In this document: positions 24,203 to 33,098 of the stretch, piece after piece
Numbering within the stretch: the first letter of the stretch is position 1
Layout: each line of letters begins with the position of its first letter
Assembly (NCBI RefSeq): GCF_000411255.1
Contig: NZ_KE150413.1
Span: forward strand, 2,580,580-2,644,579
Reading direction: 5' to 3'
From: Paenibacillus sp. HGH0039
GTDB taxonomy: Bacteria > Bacillota > Bacilli > Paenibacillales > NBRC-103111
DNA length: 64,000 nt
Translations under genes and position numbers: made by a program
The notes under the pieces: generated by a model
What the model saw: the letters and a program-made list of their open reading frames with translations, nothing else
Told to the model about the DNA's origin: nothing
The model's database searches: none

Positions 24203-26758
24203 ATGGCGGATAGAAGCAACGCGAAAGATCCGGAGGTTCTGAACCGGACTCTTTTAACGGAAGGGAATTTTGCCTCCCTGGATGAAGAGATTGACCTGAC
24301 CAATTGTGACAAGGAGCCTATTCATATTCCCGGCCTTATTCAGCCGCACGGTGTCCTTCTTGCCGTTACCAACACGACGGAGCAGCCCTTAATCGTCCAA
24401 TGCAGCCGGAATGTCGATCTCTTGTTGGGCCGCACTACGGAGGAGCTTCTGGGACGACCGCTGGAAGAGGTTGTGGGTAAGGCGCAGCTTGCCGCTTTGC
24501 AGAAAGAACTCGGAAACCGGACGTTCGATCCTTCCAAGCTTCATTATATGAATATCAGCATTGAAGTCGGGGGCGAAGCCGTCTCCTTTTACGGGATTAT
24601 GCATGAAAGCGAAGATCTGCTTATTCTTGAACTCGAACCTGCGTCCGATAAGGAAGAGACGAACTCTCTGGATTACCAATGGATCCAAACGTTCTTCTGC
24701 AAAATGAAGGGCGCGGGCAACCGGGTGGAAGCCAGCCAGATGGCGGCGGAACAGATCAAGGAGATGCTGGGCTACGACCGGGTGATGGTGTACGAATTCG
24801 ACGAGGAATGGAACGGCAAGGTGATCGCGGAAGCGAAAGAAGAGGGGCTGGAACCGTTTTTGGGCCATCACTATCCCGCATCCGACATCCCCAAGCAGGC
24901 CCGGGAGCTGTATTTGAGAAACTGGTTGAGGATGATCGTCGATGTGTATTACAAGCCGGTCGAAATTGTTCCCACGCTTCATCCCGCTACAGGCAGACCG
25001 CTTAATCTCAGCTTATCCGTTCTGCGGAGCGTATCCCCTCTGCACATCGAATATTTGCAGAACATGGGAGTGGGAGCGACGACAACGATCTCGCTTATTC
25101 ATGACAACAAGCTGTGGGGCCTGGTTACCTGCCACCACTATTCACCGAAATATATCACGCATCGGGTCCGCAATCTGTGCAACTTCCTGGGTTTCTTCTT
25201 CTCCAGTGAACTCTATCAAAGACAGCAGCTCGACGACTATCAGACCGAAATCGAACTGAAGACGATGGCGAACCGGATTTCCAATATTTTTATCGGAAAT
25301 ACCAGCGCGAATCGCGTCATAGAGCAGCTTAAACTGGAGGAAAAATCGCTTCTTCGGGTAATGAACGCCTCCGGGGTCGCCGTCTGCTACAAGGATAAGC
25401 TGGCTATATTCGGCAGCGCGCCGGAAAAAGAACAAATACGGGAACTGGCGTTCTGGATGTCCAGACAAGCCGACGATTACGAATATCATACATCGAGGCT
25501 CAGTCAGGAGCATCCGCCTGCGGCCGCATACAAGAAAAGCGCCTCCGGGGCGCTTTATCTGGCCCTGTCGCCGGACGGCAAAGATTATGTGATCTGGTTC
25601 CGGCCCGAAGTCGTGCAAGTCGTCAACTGGGCGGGAGACCCTTCCAAGGCCGTGCTTAGGGAGAACGACGGTGTCCGGCTGTCGCCGCGCAAATCGTTCG
25701 AGAAATGGAGACAGGTTGTCGAATCGTCGTCTCTGCCATGGAAAATCCAGGAGCTGCGGCAGTTATCCGATCTGAAATCCATCGTGCTCAAGCAGACGGA
25801 AAACCAGATGAGGCAGGCGGAGGAACAGGCTCAGCAAAATTCCCGCATTCTTAAGGAAAACGAGAAAAGGTATTTGCAGCTTATGGAGCTTTCCCCCGTT
25901 GCCTTCTTCACGATCACGGACAAGCGTATCGTTTACTGCAATGAACAGAGCGTGGAGCTTCTTCAAGCCGCCAACCCGGAAGAGCTGATCGGCAAAGCGG
26001 TGGCGGAATTCGTCCATCCCGATTTTCTTCCGGTTCTGCAGCAAAAAATGGCGGATCTGGACACCTCGGCGCTTTCGTTGTTTTCGATGAGCGGCCGATA
26101 CGTAACCGTCACGGGAGGGGAGCTGCAGCTTGAGATTACCATGGCGAGCGTCGTGTACGACGGTAAGCCTTCCTTGTTTGCTATCGCGCGGCGCAGAGAG
26201 GAAGGGGAGAAAGAGCTGTTCTCGGAAGTCAGCAACCAGCTGCAGACGTTTATTAACACGGACTCCCTGACCGAAATGCCCAACCGCCGCTTCTTCGACG
26301 AGAATCTGGAGAAGGAGTGGAAGCGCGCCGCAGGTGCAGGATCGCCGGTTTCCCTGATTCTGATGGACATCGACCATTTCAAAGCCTACAACGCTTTGTA
26401 CGGCTATCAGGGAGGAGACACCTGCCTGCAGTGGATGTCGGACATCCTCGTTGCGATCGGCAAGCCGAACGAAGCGGTGATCGCCCGGTACAGCGGAGGG
26501 ACGTTCGTCCTCCGGCTGGAAGCTGCGATTGAGAAGGCCGTCGATTTGGCGGAACAGATCCGGCTCGGCGTCCTCTCCATGAAAATCCCGCAGACTCACA
26601 GCGACAGCGGTGATTACCTCACCGTCAGTCTGGGCGTGGCATCGGCTTATCCGGAGCCGGGGAGCGGTCCGGACGATCTCGTCTACGCGGCGGAACATGC
26701 GCTGCAGAAAGCGAAAAACGAAGGCAGAAACCGGGTGTCGGTTATCCCGCCGGTATAA
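24203..26758 (+). CDS. bphP: Bacteriophytochrome with PAS and degenerate GGDEF output domain
   Basis: The 851-residue photoreceptor has a PAS domain with Cys35 in NCDKEPIHIPGLIQPHG, the residue that binds biliverdin. A GAF domain carries the DIP motif (HYPASDIPKQARE). A PHY domain carries the tongue motifs WAGDPSK and PRKSF. A coiled coil (about 530-560), a second PAS (SPVAFFTITDKR) and a GGDEF domain follow. In the last, the metal-binding MDIDHF is intact, but the signature that should read R-Y-G-G-D/E-E-F is RYSGGTF (Ser764 to Phe768). The loss of both acidic residues predicts no diguanylate cyclase activity. It may act as a light-dependent binding or dimerisation module. A strong terminator follows; heme oxygenase precedes. 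Confidence 0.93.
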   Translation: MADRSNAKDPEVLNRTLLTEGNFASLDEEIDLTNCDKEPIHIPGLIQPHGVLLAVTNTTEQPLIVQCSRNVDLLLGRTTEELLGRPLEEVVGKAQLAALQKELGNRTFDPSKLHYMNISIEVGGEAVSFYGIMHESEDLLILELEPASDKEETNSLDYQWIQTFFCKMKGAGNRVEASQMAAEQIKEMLGYDRVMVYEFDEEWNGKVIAEAKEEGLEPFLGHHYPASDIPKQARELYLRNWLRMIVDVYYKPVEIVPTLHPATGRPLNLSLSVLRSVSPLHIEYLQNMGVGATTTISLIHDNKLWGLVTCHHYSPKYITHRVRNLCNFLGFFFSSELYQRQQLDDYQTEIELKTMANRISNIFIGNTSANRVIEQLKLEEKSLLRVMNASGVAVCYKDKLAIFGSAPEKEQIRELAFWMSRQADDYEYHTSRLSQEHPPAAAYKKSASGALYLALSPDGKDYVIWFRPEVVQVVNWAGDPSKAVLRENDGVRLSPRKSFEKWRQVVESSSLPWKIQELRQLSDLKSIVLKQTENQMRQAEEQAQQNSRILKENEKRYLQLMELSPVAFFTITDKRIVYCNEQSVELLQAANPEELIGKAVAEFVHPDFLPVLQQKMADLDTSALSLFSMSGRYVTVTGGELQLEITMASVVYDGKPSLFAIARRREEGEKELFSEVSNQLQTFINTDSLTEMPNRRFFDENLEKEWKRAAGAGSPVSLILMDIDHFKAYNALYGYQGGDTCLQWMSDILVAIGKPNEAVIARYSGGTFVLRLEAAIEKAVDLAEQIRLGVLSMKIPQTHSDSGDYLTVSLGVASAYPEPGSGPDDLVYAAEHALQKAKNEGRNRVSVIPPV

Positions 26759-26769
26759 GTGCGCGCAGA

Positions 26770-26806
26770 AAGACCCTGCAAAGGCTTAAACCCTTGCAGG
26801 GTCTTT
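26770..26806 (+). terminator. Intrinsic terminator of the bphO-bphP operon
   Basis: AGACCCTGCAA and TTGCAGGGTCT form the stem, with T residues after it. Confidence 0.85.
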
Positions 26807-26839
26807 TGGCTTTTGGCTAAAAGAGAAACATCCGCCGCG

Positions 26840-27754
26840 TCATTTGAATTTTATGGTGTCCAGGTAATAAAAGTTATACAGCCGGTCCCGACCGTCGTAA
26901 ATTTTGGACCCGGATTCGAAATTGACGTACAGATCCGTTCCATAGAAGCTGATTCCTTCCGACATCGGAGGCATCGTCAACTGGCTTATTTTCGCGCCGC
27001 CCGATCCGCGCTTGTGAATGAGCAGTTTGCTGTCGTTGTTCCTGCCGCAGGACTGGCTGTACATAACCTTGTCCTTCGTCAGTGCCATGCCCTGGACACG
27101 ATCAGGGGTTTTCCACGTGTAATCGGCTTTTGAAGCGAGATCTTCGTTAGCCGACAGGCGGTACCCGTACACCGTTCCTTGCGGCCCGGTCGTTGTGCAG
27201 GTGGCCCCCTTCGTGTAGGTGCCGATCCAGAGCACACCTTCCGAGAACGTTGCATAGGATGCCTGATGAGAAAGGGTATATTTTTTCATCACGATTTTGC
27301 TGTAATCGGGAAGACCGGTCAGGGAGGTGAGCGGAATACGAAACGCGTTTTTCCCCGAGGTCGCCCACAAGTAACGGCCGCTCACGGCTAATCCGCCGAC
27401 ATGCCCTGTATGCTTTTTGCCGCCGCTTTCATATAGATAAAAGGTTTTTAAGCGTTTTCCGGTCGTTTTGTCGGTGATCGAAATGCTGCTCGCTTCGGTA
27501 TCGTTGCCGGAATACTGGGACGCGATAATCCATTTTTTGCTGGTCCATAGGGCGAGACCTTGAGGAACCCATTTCTTGTCGCTTTTCAGACCGGGGATGA
27601 TGGGGCCCTCTTCGGCTGCGTTGAAAAAGCTCTTGTAGCGGGTTTTGTCCGCCGCCGCATAGGTTGTGGCAGGGGAAAACGCGGCCAATGAACCGAAAAG
27701 GAGCGTGCCTCCGAGAATAGCGCTGACGGAACTCCTCATCCATTTTCTTCTCAT
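26840..27754 (-). CDS. Secreted protein of unknown function, probably beta-propeller-like
   Basis: The 304-residue precursor has a signal peptide ending near TTYAAA (about residue 34). The mature part contains several short, aromatic strand-rich blocks, such as WVPQGLALWTSKKWIIAS, HVGGLAVSGRYLWATSG, FSEGVLWIGTYTKG and VQGMALTKDKVMYSQS. These suggest a beta-propeller resembling NHL or strictosidine-synthase-like folds. Three cysteines lie in the middle (ATCTTTGPQ and QSCGRN). There is no lipobox or wall anchor, so it is probably released. GGGAGAGGATACA precedes the ATG. No enzymatic residues are recognised. Confidence 0.7.
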   Translation of the reverse strand: MRRKWMRSSVSAILGGTLLFGSLAAFSPATTYAAADKTRYKSFFNAAEEGPIIPGLKSDKKWVPQGLALWTSKKWIIASQYSGNDTEASSISITDKTTGKRLKTFYLYESGGKKHTGHVGGLAVSGRYLWATSGKNAFRIPLTSLTGLPDYSKIVMKKYTLSHQASYATFSEGVLWIGTYTKGATCTTTGPQGTVYGYRLSANEDLASKADYTWKTPDRVQGMALTKDKVMYSQSCGRNNDSKLLIHKRGSGGAKISQLTMPPMSEGISFYGTDLYVNFESGSKIYDGRDRLYNFYYLDTIKFK

Positions 27755-27990
27755 TGTATCCTCTCCCTTCTCTGTTTATTTACGTTTTCTGCCGAATAAT
27801 CAAACAAATAAGGTCTTAATCATACAAACTAAAGTATTTATATACCCATCTAATGGAATTATTTGCGGATTTCGTTTTTCTCTCTAAAGAAAAGGTTAAA
27901 GACGATTAGGAAACGGCGCCCTGACGTAATAATTACATACAATAGTTCAGAGAATAGGTGAAAGTCGGGTCTCCTAGATATGTTTGATGG

Positions 27991-28048
27991 TTTACAAGCG
28001 GAAGAGAAGGGACTATAATCGAGTTAATATTTTGCGTGCGAGAAACAT
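27991..28048 (+). promoter_or_regulatory. mntH promoter with MntR-like operator
   Basis: TTTACA (27991-27996), a 17-base spacer and TATAAT (28014-28019) form the promoter. Just after it, ATTTTGCGTGCGAGAAACA (28029-28047) resembles the Bacillus MntR box (TTTTGCATGAGGGAAACT). The rest of the 333-base gap between divergent genes holds nothing recognised. Confidence 0.7.
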
Positions 28049-28087
28049 TTATGCACGCAGGTAACTTTTAGGCAAGAGGTGAGTACC

Positions 28088-29365
28088 ATGGCTGAACAGG
28101 ACATCACGAAATTTAAACGAACACCTCTTACCGCAGAATCCGTTTTGAGCGGGGACGTGAAGGGACTTAAACGATTGCTTCCTTTTCTGGGGCCGGCTTT
28201 TATCGCCGCGGTCGCTTATCTGGACCCCGGAAATTTTGCAACCAATATTACGGCGGGTTCTAAATACGGCTATATGCTGCTCTGGGTAATTGCCGTCTCG
28301 AATCTGATGGCGGTTCTTATTCAGGCTTTATCGGCGAAACTCGGCATTGCGACAGGGATGAACCTGCCGGAAGTCGCGCGCGAGCGGTTTCCGAAGCCGG
28401 TCTCGATCTTCTTGTGGATTCAGAGCGAGCTGGTCATCATCGCGACGGATCTGGCCGAATTCATAGGCGCGGCCTTGGGCCTGTATCTGCTGTTCGGCAT
28501 TCCGATGCTGCCGGCCGCGCTGATTACGGCGGTAGGCTCCTTCGCCATCCTTGAACTGCAGCGGCGGGGGTACAGATCCCTGGAGGCCGGAATAGCCGGC
28601 ATGATCTTGATTGTCGTCTGCTCCTTTGCGCTTCAGGTGATCAACGCACAGCCGGATGCGGGGGCGGTCGCCGCCGGTATTTTCACCCCGAAATTCCAGG
28701 GGGTCGACAGCATTTTGCTCGCGGCGGGTATGCTGGGGGCAACTGTTATGCCGCATGCCATTTATTTGCACTCGTCTTTGACTCAGAAACGGATTGTCGG
28801 CAAGAACGAGCAGGAGAAAAAACGGATTTTCAAACTTGAATTTATCGATATCGTTCTGGCGATGGTGATCGCGGGCGCGGTGAACATGGCGATGGTCATT
28901 ATATCCGCCGCCTTGTTTTTCAAAAACGGGCTCGGTGTGGAGGAGCTGGACGAAGCGTTCCACAAGTTTTACGAGCTGGCCGGTCCGGTATCCGCCGTAT
29001 CGTTCGGTCTGGCCCTCTTGATCGCGGGTCTTTCCAGCGCATCCGTCGGAACGTTAGCCGGGGACGTGGTCATGCAGGGCTTTATCAACAAACGGATTAA
29101 TTTATATCTGCGCCGCGCCATTACGACCATTCCTCCGCTGGTAATTATCATTATGGGAATCGACGCGACCAGAGCGCTTATTATGAGCCAAGTTGTGTTA
29201 TCGTTCGGCATCGCCTTCGCGTTGGTGCCCCTTCTGCTGTTTACGAGCAACCGCTCGATTATGGGAGGCCTCGTCAATCAGCGATGGACGACGTTTCTCG
29301 GCTGGATCATCGCCGCAATCGTTATTTTACTAAATTTATTTCTACTGGTTACCACGTTCATTTAA
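28088..29365 (+). CDS. mntH: Nramp manganese transporter MntH
   Basis: The 425-residue, eleven-helix protein carries the Nramp signature DPGN in helix 1 (AAVAYLDPGNFATNI) and the helix 6 motif MPHAIYLHSSL, both of which form the metal site. It imports Mn2+ (and possibly Fe2+) with protons. The start at ATG 28088 has AGAGGTGA upstream; the GTG at 28079 lies within that site. An MntR-like operator over the promoter fits repression by manganese. A terminator follows and the gene stands alone. Confidence 0.93.
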   Translation: MAEQDITKFKRTPLTAESVLSGDVKGLKRLLPFLGPAFIAAVAYLDPGNFATNITAGSKYGYMLLWVIAVSNLMAVLIQALSAKLGIATGMNLPEVARERFPKPVSIFLWIQSELVIIATDLAEFIGAALGLYLLFGIPMLPAALITAVGSFAILELQRRGYRSLEAGIAGMILIVVCSFALQVINAQPDAGAVAAGIFTPKFQGVDSILLAAGMLGATVMPHAIYLHSSLTQKRIVGKNEQEKKRIFKLEFIDIVLAMVIAGAVNMAMVIISAALFFKNGLGVEELDEAFHKFYELAGPVSAVSFGLALLIAGLSSASVGTLAGDVVMQGFINKRINLYLRRAITTIPPLVIIIMGIDATRALIMSQVVLSFGIAFALVPLLLFTSNRSIMGGLVNQRWTTFLGWIIAAIVILLNLFLLVTTFI

Positions 29366-29394
29366 CCGGCATCAGCCGTGCTGGCCGGCACTGT

Positions 29395-29424
29395 AAAGCC
29401 TCTCTGAATCAGAGAGGCTTTTTT
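29395..29424 (+). terminator. Intrinsic terminator of mntH
   Basis: AAAGCCTCTCTGA and TCAGAGAGGCTTTTTT form a perfect stem. Confidence 0.9.
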
Positions 29425-29540
29425 CTATGGGACCCCGTCAGGCTATAAAGAAAAGATCCCCCCGCTGCCGCGTCAGGCGGACAACGAGGGGGATCTTATT
29501 TCGTTCATTTCGAGAGTCGAACCTGCTAAAAGCAATCGGT

Positions 29541-30842
29541 TTAATGGCCCGGGTAAGCCTGGCCTTCCGAAAGCGGAATGTAGGAACCGCGGTAGCGTTC
29601 CAGAACGGATTCCGGACATTCCACGGTAAGCCGTGCGCCGTCCGCCTCGTAGCGGATAGACCGGACGCGGGCGAATTCATTGAAATAAGCGGCCACATGG
29701 CTCTGGTCGTAAGGAACGAGCAGCTCGCACCGAACCTCGTGCCGGAAGACACGCTTCCGGATCTGCTCCGTCAATTCGGAGATTCCGGCTCTTCGTTTGG
29801 CGGAAATCACGACATTGCCGTTATCCGCGCAAGGAAACTCAAGAGAGGACAGGTCCGCCTTGTTGTACACGAGCAGCTTGGGGATATGATCGGCTCCAAG
29901 CTCCTTGAGCGTTTCCTCCGTTACCGCCATCTGCCGCTCATACACCGGGCTGGAACTATCGACGACGTGAAGCAGCAAATCCGCTTCCGCAACTTCTTCC
30001 AGCGTAGAGCGGAACGCTTTAACGAGATGGTGGGGAAGCTGGCTGACAAATCCGACCGTGTCGGTCAGCAGGAACGATCTGCCGTCCTGCAGCCGAATGC
30101 TGCGCACCGACGTCTCCAGCGTGGCGAACAGCCGGTCTTCCGCCATAACCTGCTTGCCGGGGCCGGGATTGTGCGCCTCCATCATGGCGTTCATCAGACT
30201 GGATTTGCCCGCATTCGTATAGCCGACGAGACAGACGACGGGAACTTCGGTCTTGCGGCGTTTCTTGCGCTGGGTTTGGCGATGGCTGACGAGCTGCTCC
30301 AGCTCCTTTTGAAGCATGACGATCCGCTCTTCGATTCTGCGGCGGTCAAGCTCCAGCTTCGTTTCCCCGGCGCCTCTGTTCTTAAGCCCCGAACCGCCGC
30401 CCTGCCGTCCGAGCGACTCGCGCAAACCGACCAGGCGGGGGAGCATATAGTGGAGCCGGGCAACCTCGACTTGAAGCTGGGCTTCTCTAGTACGGGCTCT
30501 CTCCGCGAAAATCGCGAGAATCAAGGCCGTCCGGTCCATCACGGTCCGGTTCAAGGCGGCTTCCAGATTGCGGAGCTGGGAAGGGGTGAGTTCGTCGTTG
30601 CAGATGACGAGATCGGCACCGTGCGTTTCGATAAGTTCGAGCAGCTCTTCGATCTTCCCTTTCCCGATATAGTGGGAAGGATTGCTGCGGGCCAGCTTTT
30701 GGGTCAGCATGCCGGCTTCTTCGATCCCGGCCGCGGCGGCCAGATTAGCGAGTTCCTCCATAAAATAGCCGAAATCCGTACGGTTACCCGGATGAATCCC
30801 GATAAGTATCGCTTTTTGTTTTTGTCGTTCCAAACTAATCAT
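29541..30842 (-). CDS. hflX: GTPase HflX, ribosome-splitting factor
   Basis: This 433-residue protein has the N-terminal HflX domain with the glycine-rich LGRQGGGSGLKNRGAGE loop, a coiled region (ELDRRRIEERI), and a G domain with GYTNAGKSS (G1), DTVGF (G3) and NKAD (G4). HflX binds ribosomes and splits stalled 70S; the HflXr subgroup gives resistance to macrolides and lincosamides. ATG at 30842 directly abuts GAGAGG, so the in-frame TTG at 30833, nine bases after that site, may be the true start. A leader peptide and terminator just upstream suggest control by ribosome-mediated attenuation. Confidence 0.93.
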   Translation of the reverse strand: MISLERQKQKAILIGIHPGNRTDFGYFMEELANLAAAAGIEEAGMLTQKLARSNPSHYIGKGKIEELLELIETHGADLVICNDELTPSQLRNLEAALNRTVMDRTALILAIFAERARTREAQLQVEVARLHYMLPRLVGLRESLGRQGGGSGLKNRGAGETKLELDRRRIEERIVMLQKELEQLVSHRQTQRKKRRKTEVPVVCLVGYTNAGKSSLMNAMMEAHNPGPGKQVMAEDRLFATLETSVRSIRLQDGRSFLLTDTVGFVSQLPHHLVKAFRSTLEEVAEADLLLHVVDSSSPVYERQMAVTEETLKELGADHIPKLLVYNKADLSSLEFPCADNGNVVISAKRRAGISELTEQIRKRVFRHEVRCELLVPYDQSHVAAYFNEFARVRSIRYEADGARLTVECPESVLERYRGSYIPLSEGQAYPGH

Positions 30843-30858
30843 CCTCTCGATACAAAAT

Positions 30859-30889
30859 AAAAAACAGCACAAGAATATTTCCCGTGCTG
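30859..30889 (-). terminator. Attenuator terminator in the hflX leader
   Basis: Read on the minus strand, CAGCACGGGAA, an ATA loop and TTCTTGTGCTG form an 11-bp stem with two G-U pairs, followed by six T. It lies 17 bases before the hflX start and inside its leader, so it should control read-through. Confidence 0.75.
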
Positions 30890-31006
30890 AAGATACAAGA
30901 GGACCAGGCACAGAAATCGCGCGGATTTCCTGCCCTGCGGATATATAGGGTCTATGGATGCACCTCTTCGTTTAACCGTCCGAGGGTTACCTGTAAAATG
31001 ACAGAC

Positions 31007-31096
31007 CTATCCCGTAGTCCTCTGCACACAACACACAGAGTCTTTGACACCATCCTTAGATGTGCAAAGATCTGACCCGGATAAAATCCACCACAC
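31007..31096 (-). CDS. Leader peptide of hflX (predicted, 29 residues)
   Basis: GAGGAGG (31103-31109) lies exactly six bases before a GTG that opens a 29-residue frame starting Met-Trp-Trp-Ile-Leu and ending in TAG. No other gene uses this strong site; the next feature is the attenuator hairpin and then hflX. The layout (short translated leader, terminator, ribosome-protecting gene) is that of antibiotic-sensing attenuation, as for Listeria hflXr, Bacillus vmlR and erm genes. The peptide shares no family I recognise. It is too short to judge from codon use. Confidence 0.55.
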   Translation of the reverse strand: MWWILSGSDLCTSKDGVKDSVCCVQRTTG

Positions 31097-31303
31097 GTAA
31101 CGCCTCCTCTGCTAAGATATAGTTACTTTATCACAACCGCTGCCGCCTTCCGAGGGACAGTTCCTTTATAGCCATTCTTTACAGGCTTTATAAAAGCGAC
31201 CGTCAGCAAATCGCCGTGAACGATGCGCCATCCCGTGTTAAAATACATAGAGCTTAAAAACCAAAAAAGTCCATTCAAAACCAACCAAAAGGAAGCGGTA
31301 TCT

Positions 31304-32353
31304 ATGATATTCACCCCAGAGGAAGTACAGCGGATCAGAGAACAATCGCCAGGCATGGAGTCGGAGGGAGCTCTTACCGAAGAACTGCTTAACCTCATTT
31401 ATCAAAACAGATGGTTTAAACTGTTCGTCCCGGACGATTTGAACGGCCGCATGACTACTCTTCCGGACGCTCTCCGGATTTTCCGGGAATGCTCGCGGGC
31501 AGACGGAAGTTTCGGATGGCTGGTGACCATCGGAGCGGGCGGCGGTTTTTTCGCTTCGTTAATGAAGCCGGAAGTCGGAGCGTCCTTGTTTACCGGTGAA
31601 AAAGCCGTCGTTGCGGGCAGCGGCGCGCCAACCGGTACAGCCAAGCGGGTCGAAGGCGGTTATCTGGTGAGCGGCCGCTGGAAATACTGCAGCGGCGCCG
31701 TCCACGCCACGATGTTCACCGCTAACTGTATAGTTGAGCCTGAAGGGCCGGAACGGGGAGAGAACGCGGAAATCCGTTCGTTTATTTTCACGCCGGATCA
31801 AGTCCGTATTCACCGGGACTGGAATACATTCGGCCTCAAGGGGACCGGAAGCCACAGCATGTCCGTTGCGGACCTGTTCGTCCCGGACAGAATGACGTTT
31901 CTCTTCACGGAAGTGCACGCCTACGGAGACGAGCTTATTTACCGGTACCCGTTTATCCCGTTTGCCCAAGCTTCTTTTGCCGCGGTTGCCCTAGGCATCG
32001 CCGCTCATTTCGCTGAAGCGGCCCGCGACTACATCCGCGTGAAGGAGCGGAAAGCGAACGTTCAGAGGAAGCTGGAAGAGCAGGAGGCTCTTCTGAGCAG
32101 GACCGAATCCGCTTTCTATTCGGCAATAACGCGCTCATGGGACGAGCTTGTCCTGCATGGAAGCATGTCCGAGGCTGATGAGAAGCAGGTATCCGAACAG
32201 TGCCTGAGCGCCGTACGCAGCATGCTTACCGGTACGTTTGAGCTGTTTTCGCTGCTGGGTTTGTCGGCGGCTATGGAAGACAGTCCGGTTAACCGGACGT
32301 GGAGAGATCTGCAAACCGTATGTCAGCACAGCCTGCTTTTGCCGGAAGAATAA
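31304..32353 (+). CDS. Acyl-CoA dehydrogenase-fold flavin-dependent oxidase or monooxygenase (group D type)
   Basis: The 349-residue protein has the fold of acyl-CoA dehydrogenases: an N-terminal helical domain, a middle beta domain with VSGRWKYCSGAVHA and WNTFGLKGTGSHSMSV, and a C-terminal helical bundle. The 'SGRW-y-SG' segment and the missing acyl-CoA catalytic glutamate motif are typical of HsaA/HpaB-like flavin monooxygenases. These need a separate flavin reductase, and none is nearby. The frame opens at 31223, but AAGGAAGCGG before ATG 31304 supports the later start. A terminator follows. The substrate is unknown. Confidence 0.8.
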   Translation: MIFTPEEVQRIREQSPGMESEGALTEELLNLIYQNRWFKLFVPDDLNGRMTTLPDALRIFRECSRADGSFGWLVTIGAGGGFFASLMKPEVGASLFTGEKAVVAGSGAPTGTAKRVEGGYLVSGRWKYCSGAVHATMFTANCIVEPEGPERGENAEIRSFIFTPDQVRIHRDWNTFGLKGTGSHSMSVADLFVPDRMTFLFTEVHAYGDELIYRYPFIPFAQASFAAVALGIAAHFAEAARDYIRVKERKANVQRKLEEQEALLSRTESAFYSAITRSWDELVLHGSMSEADEKQVSEQCLSAVRSMLTGTFELFSLLGLSAAMEDSPVNRTWRDLQTVCQHSLLLPEE

Positions 32354-32398
32354 GGGGGCGGACTCCTTTCCTTTTCAAACTAACGCGATGTAAAAGAG

Positions 32399-32428
32399 AG
32401 TCAGACTGTCCGCAGTCTGATTTTTTTT
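32399..32428 (+). terminator. Intrinsic terminator of the flavin oxidase gene
   Basis: TCAGACTG and CAGTCTGA enclose a TCCG loop and are followed by eight T residues. Confidence 0.85.
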
Positions 32429-32440
32429 GTTAAAAAATAC

Positions 32441-32496
32441 TTGCAAGTTTGCACGGAGTGGCATATGATGGGTCTAAATTAGTGATTGGCCAATCA
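32441..32496 (+). promoter_or_regulatory. TetR promoter and autoregulatory palindrome
   Basis: TTGCAA (32441-32446), a 17-base spacer and TATGAT (32464-32469) form a promoter. TGATTGGCCAATCA (32483-32496) is a perfect 14-bp palindrome just downstream. Confidence 0.75.
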
Positions 32497-32529
32497 ATAA
32501 CTGAAATTGAGAAGAAAGGAGCCAGCTCT

Positions 32530-33051
32530 ATGGTCAAAAAAAATACGTCCTCCGCGAGCCGCCGGACCGATATCGTATCGGCCGCTATCGAAGTATTTGC
32601 GGAAACCGGCTATTATCGGGCGACTACGGCACAGGTTGCCGAACGCGCAGCTATTTCCCAGCCGTACGTGTACCGTTTTTTCACCAAAGAGTCGCTGCTC
32701 GTTGAAGCTCTTGAAGTTTCGTGGCAGCGGATAGAAACGGCTTTCCGGCAGGTGCTGGAATCCGCTTCGCCCGATACGCTGGAGAGAGGCTTCATTAAAG
32801 CGTACGAAGGCATTTTGGTCGCTCACGGGAGCGAAATCCTGCTTCAAATGCAGGCTCAGACGATCCGGGAGGAAGCGGTCCGGAAGACGATGCAGGAGGG
32901 GATGAGCCGCATTAAACGGCTTGTGTTGAACGCTTTTGAAGAGGCGGAGATGGAAGACGCGGAGCGGCGGACATCGGATTTTCTGGCCAGAGGCATGCTG
33001 TGCAATGTGTCGATGGCGATCGGGCTGCCGGACCTGATGCTAAAAAAATAA
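32530..33051 (+). CDS. TetR-family regulator
   Basis: The 173-residue protein has a TetR helix-turn-helix (TTAQVAERAAISQPYVYRFFTKESLL) and a short ligand domain ending DLMLKK, somewhat smaller than usual. GAAAGGAG lies before the ATG at 32530; upstream in-frame codons lack a site and overlap the operator. The palindrome over its promoter recurs before the following reductase gene, so it probably represses both itself and that gene. The effector is unknown. Confidence 0.88.
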   Translation: MVKKNTSSASRRTDIVSAAIEVFAETGYYRATTAQVAERAAISQPYVYRFFTKESLLVEALEVSWQRIETAFRQVLESASPDTLERGFIKAYEGILVAHGSEILLQMQAQTIREEAVRKTMQEGMSRIKRLVLNAFEEAEMEDAERRTSDFLARGMLCNVSMAIGLPDLMLKK

Positions 33052-33084
33052 AACAGGCATCGGGAAAATTTTTTTAACAGATAG

Positions 33085-33098
33085 TAATTGGTCAATCA
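33085..33098 (+). promoter_or_regulatory. Second TetR-type operator, before the NAD(P) reductase gene
   Basis: TAATTGGTCAATCA matches the TetR-gene palindrome in 12 of 14 positions, and the flanking AATAAC is also shared. It is 23 bases before the reductase start. Confidence 0.7.

Noticed and set aside
29427-30860. Plus-strand 477-codon open frame opposite hflX
   Set aside because: HflX motifs on the minus strand are complete; the plus frame is a codon-bias artefact.
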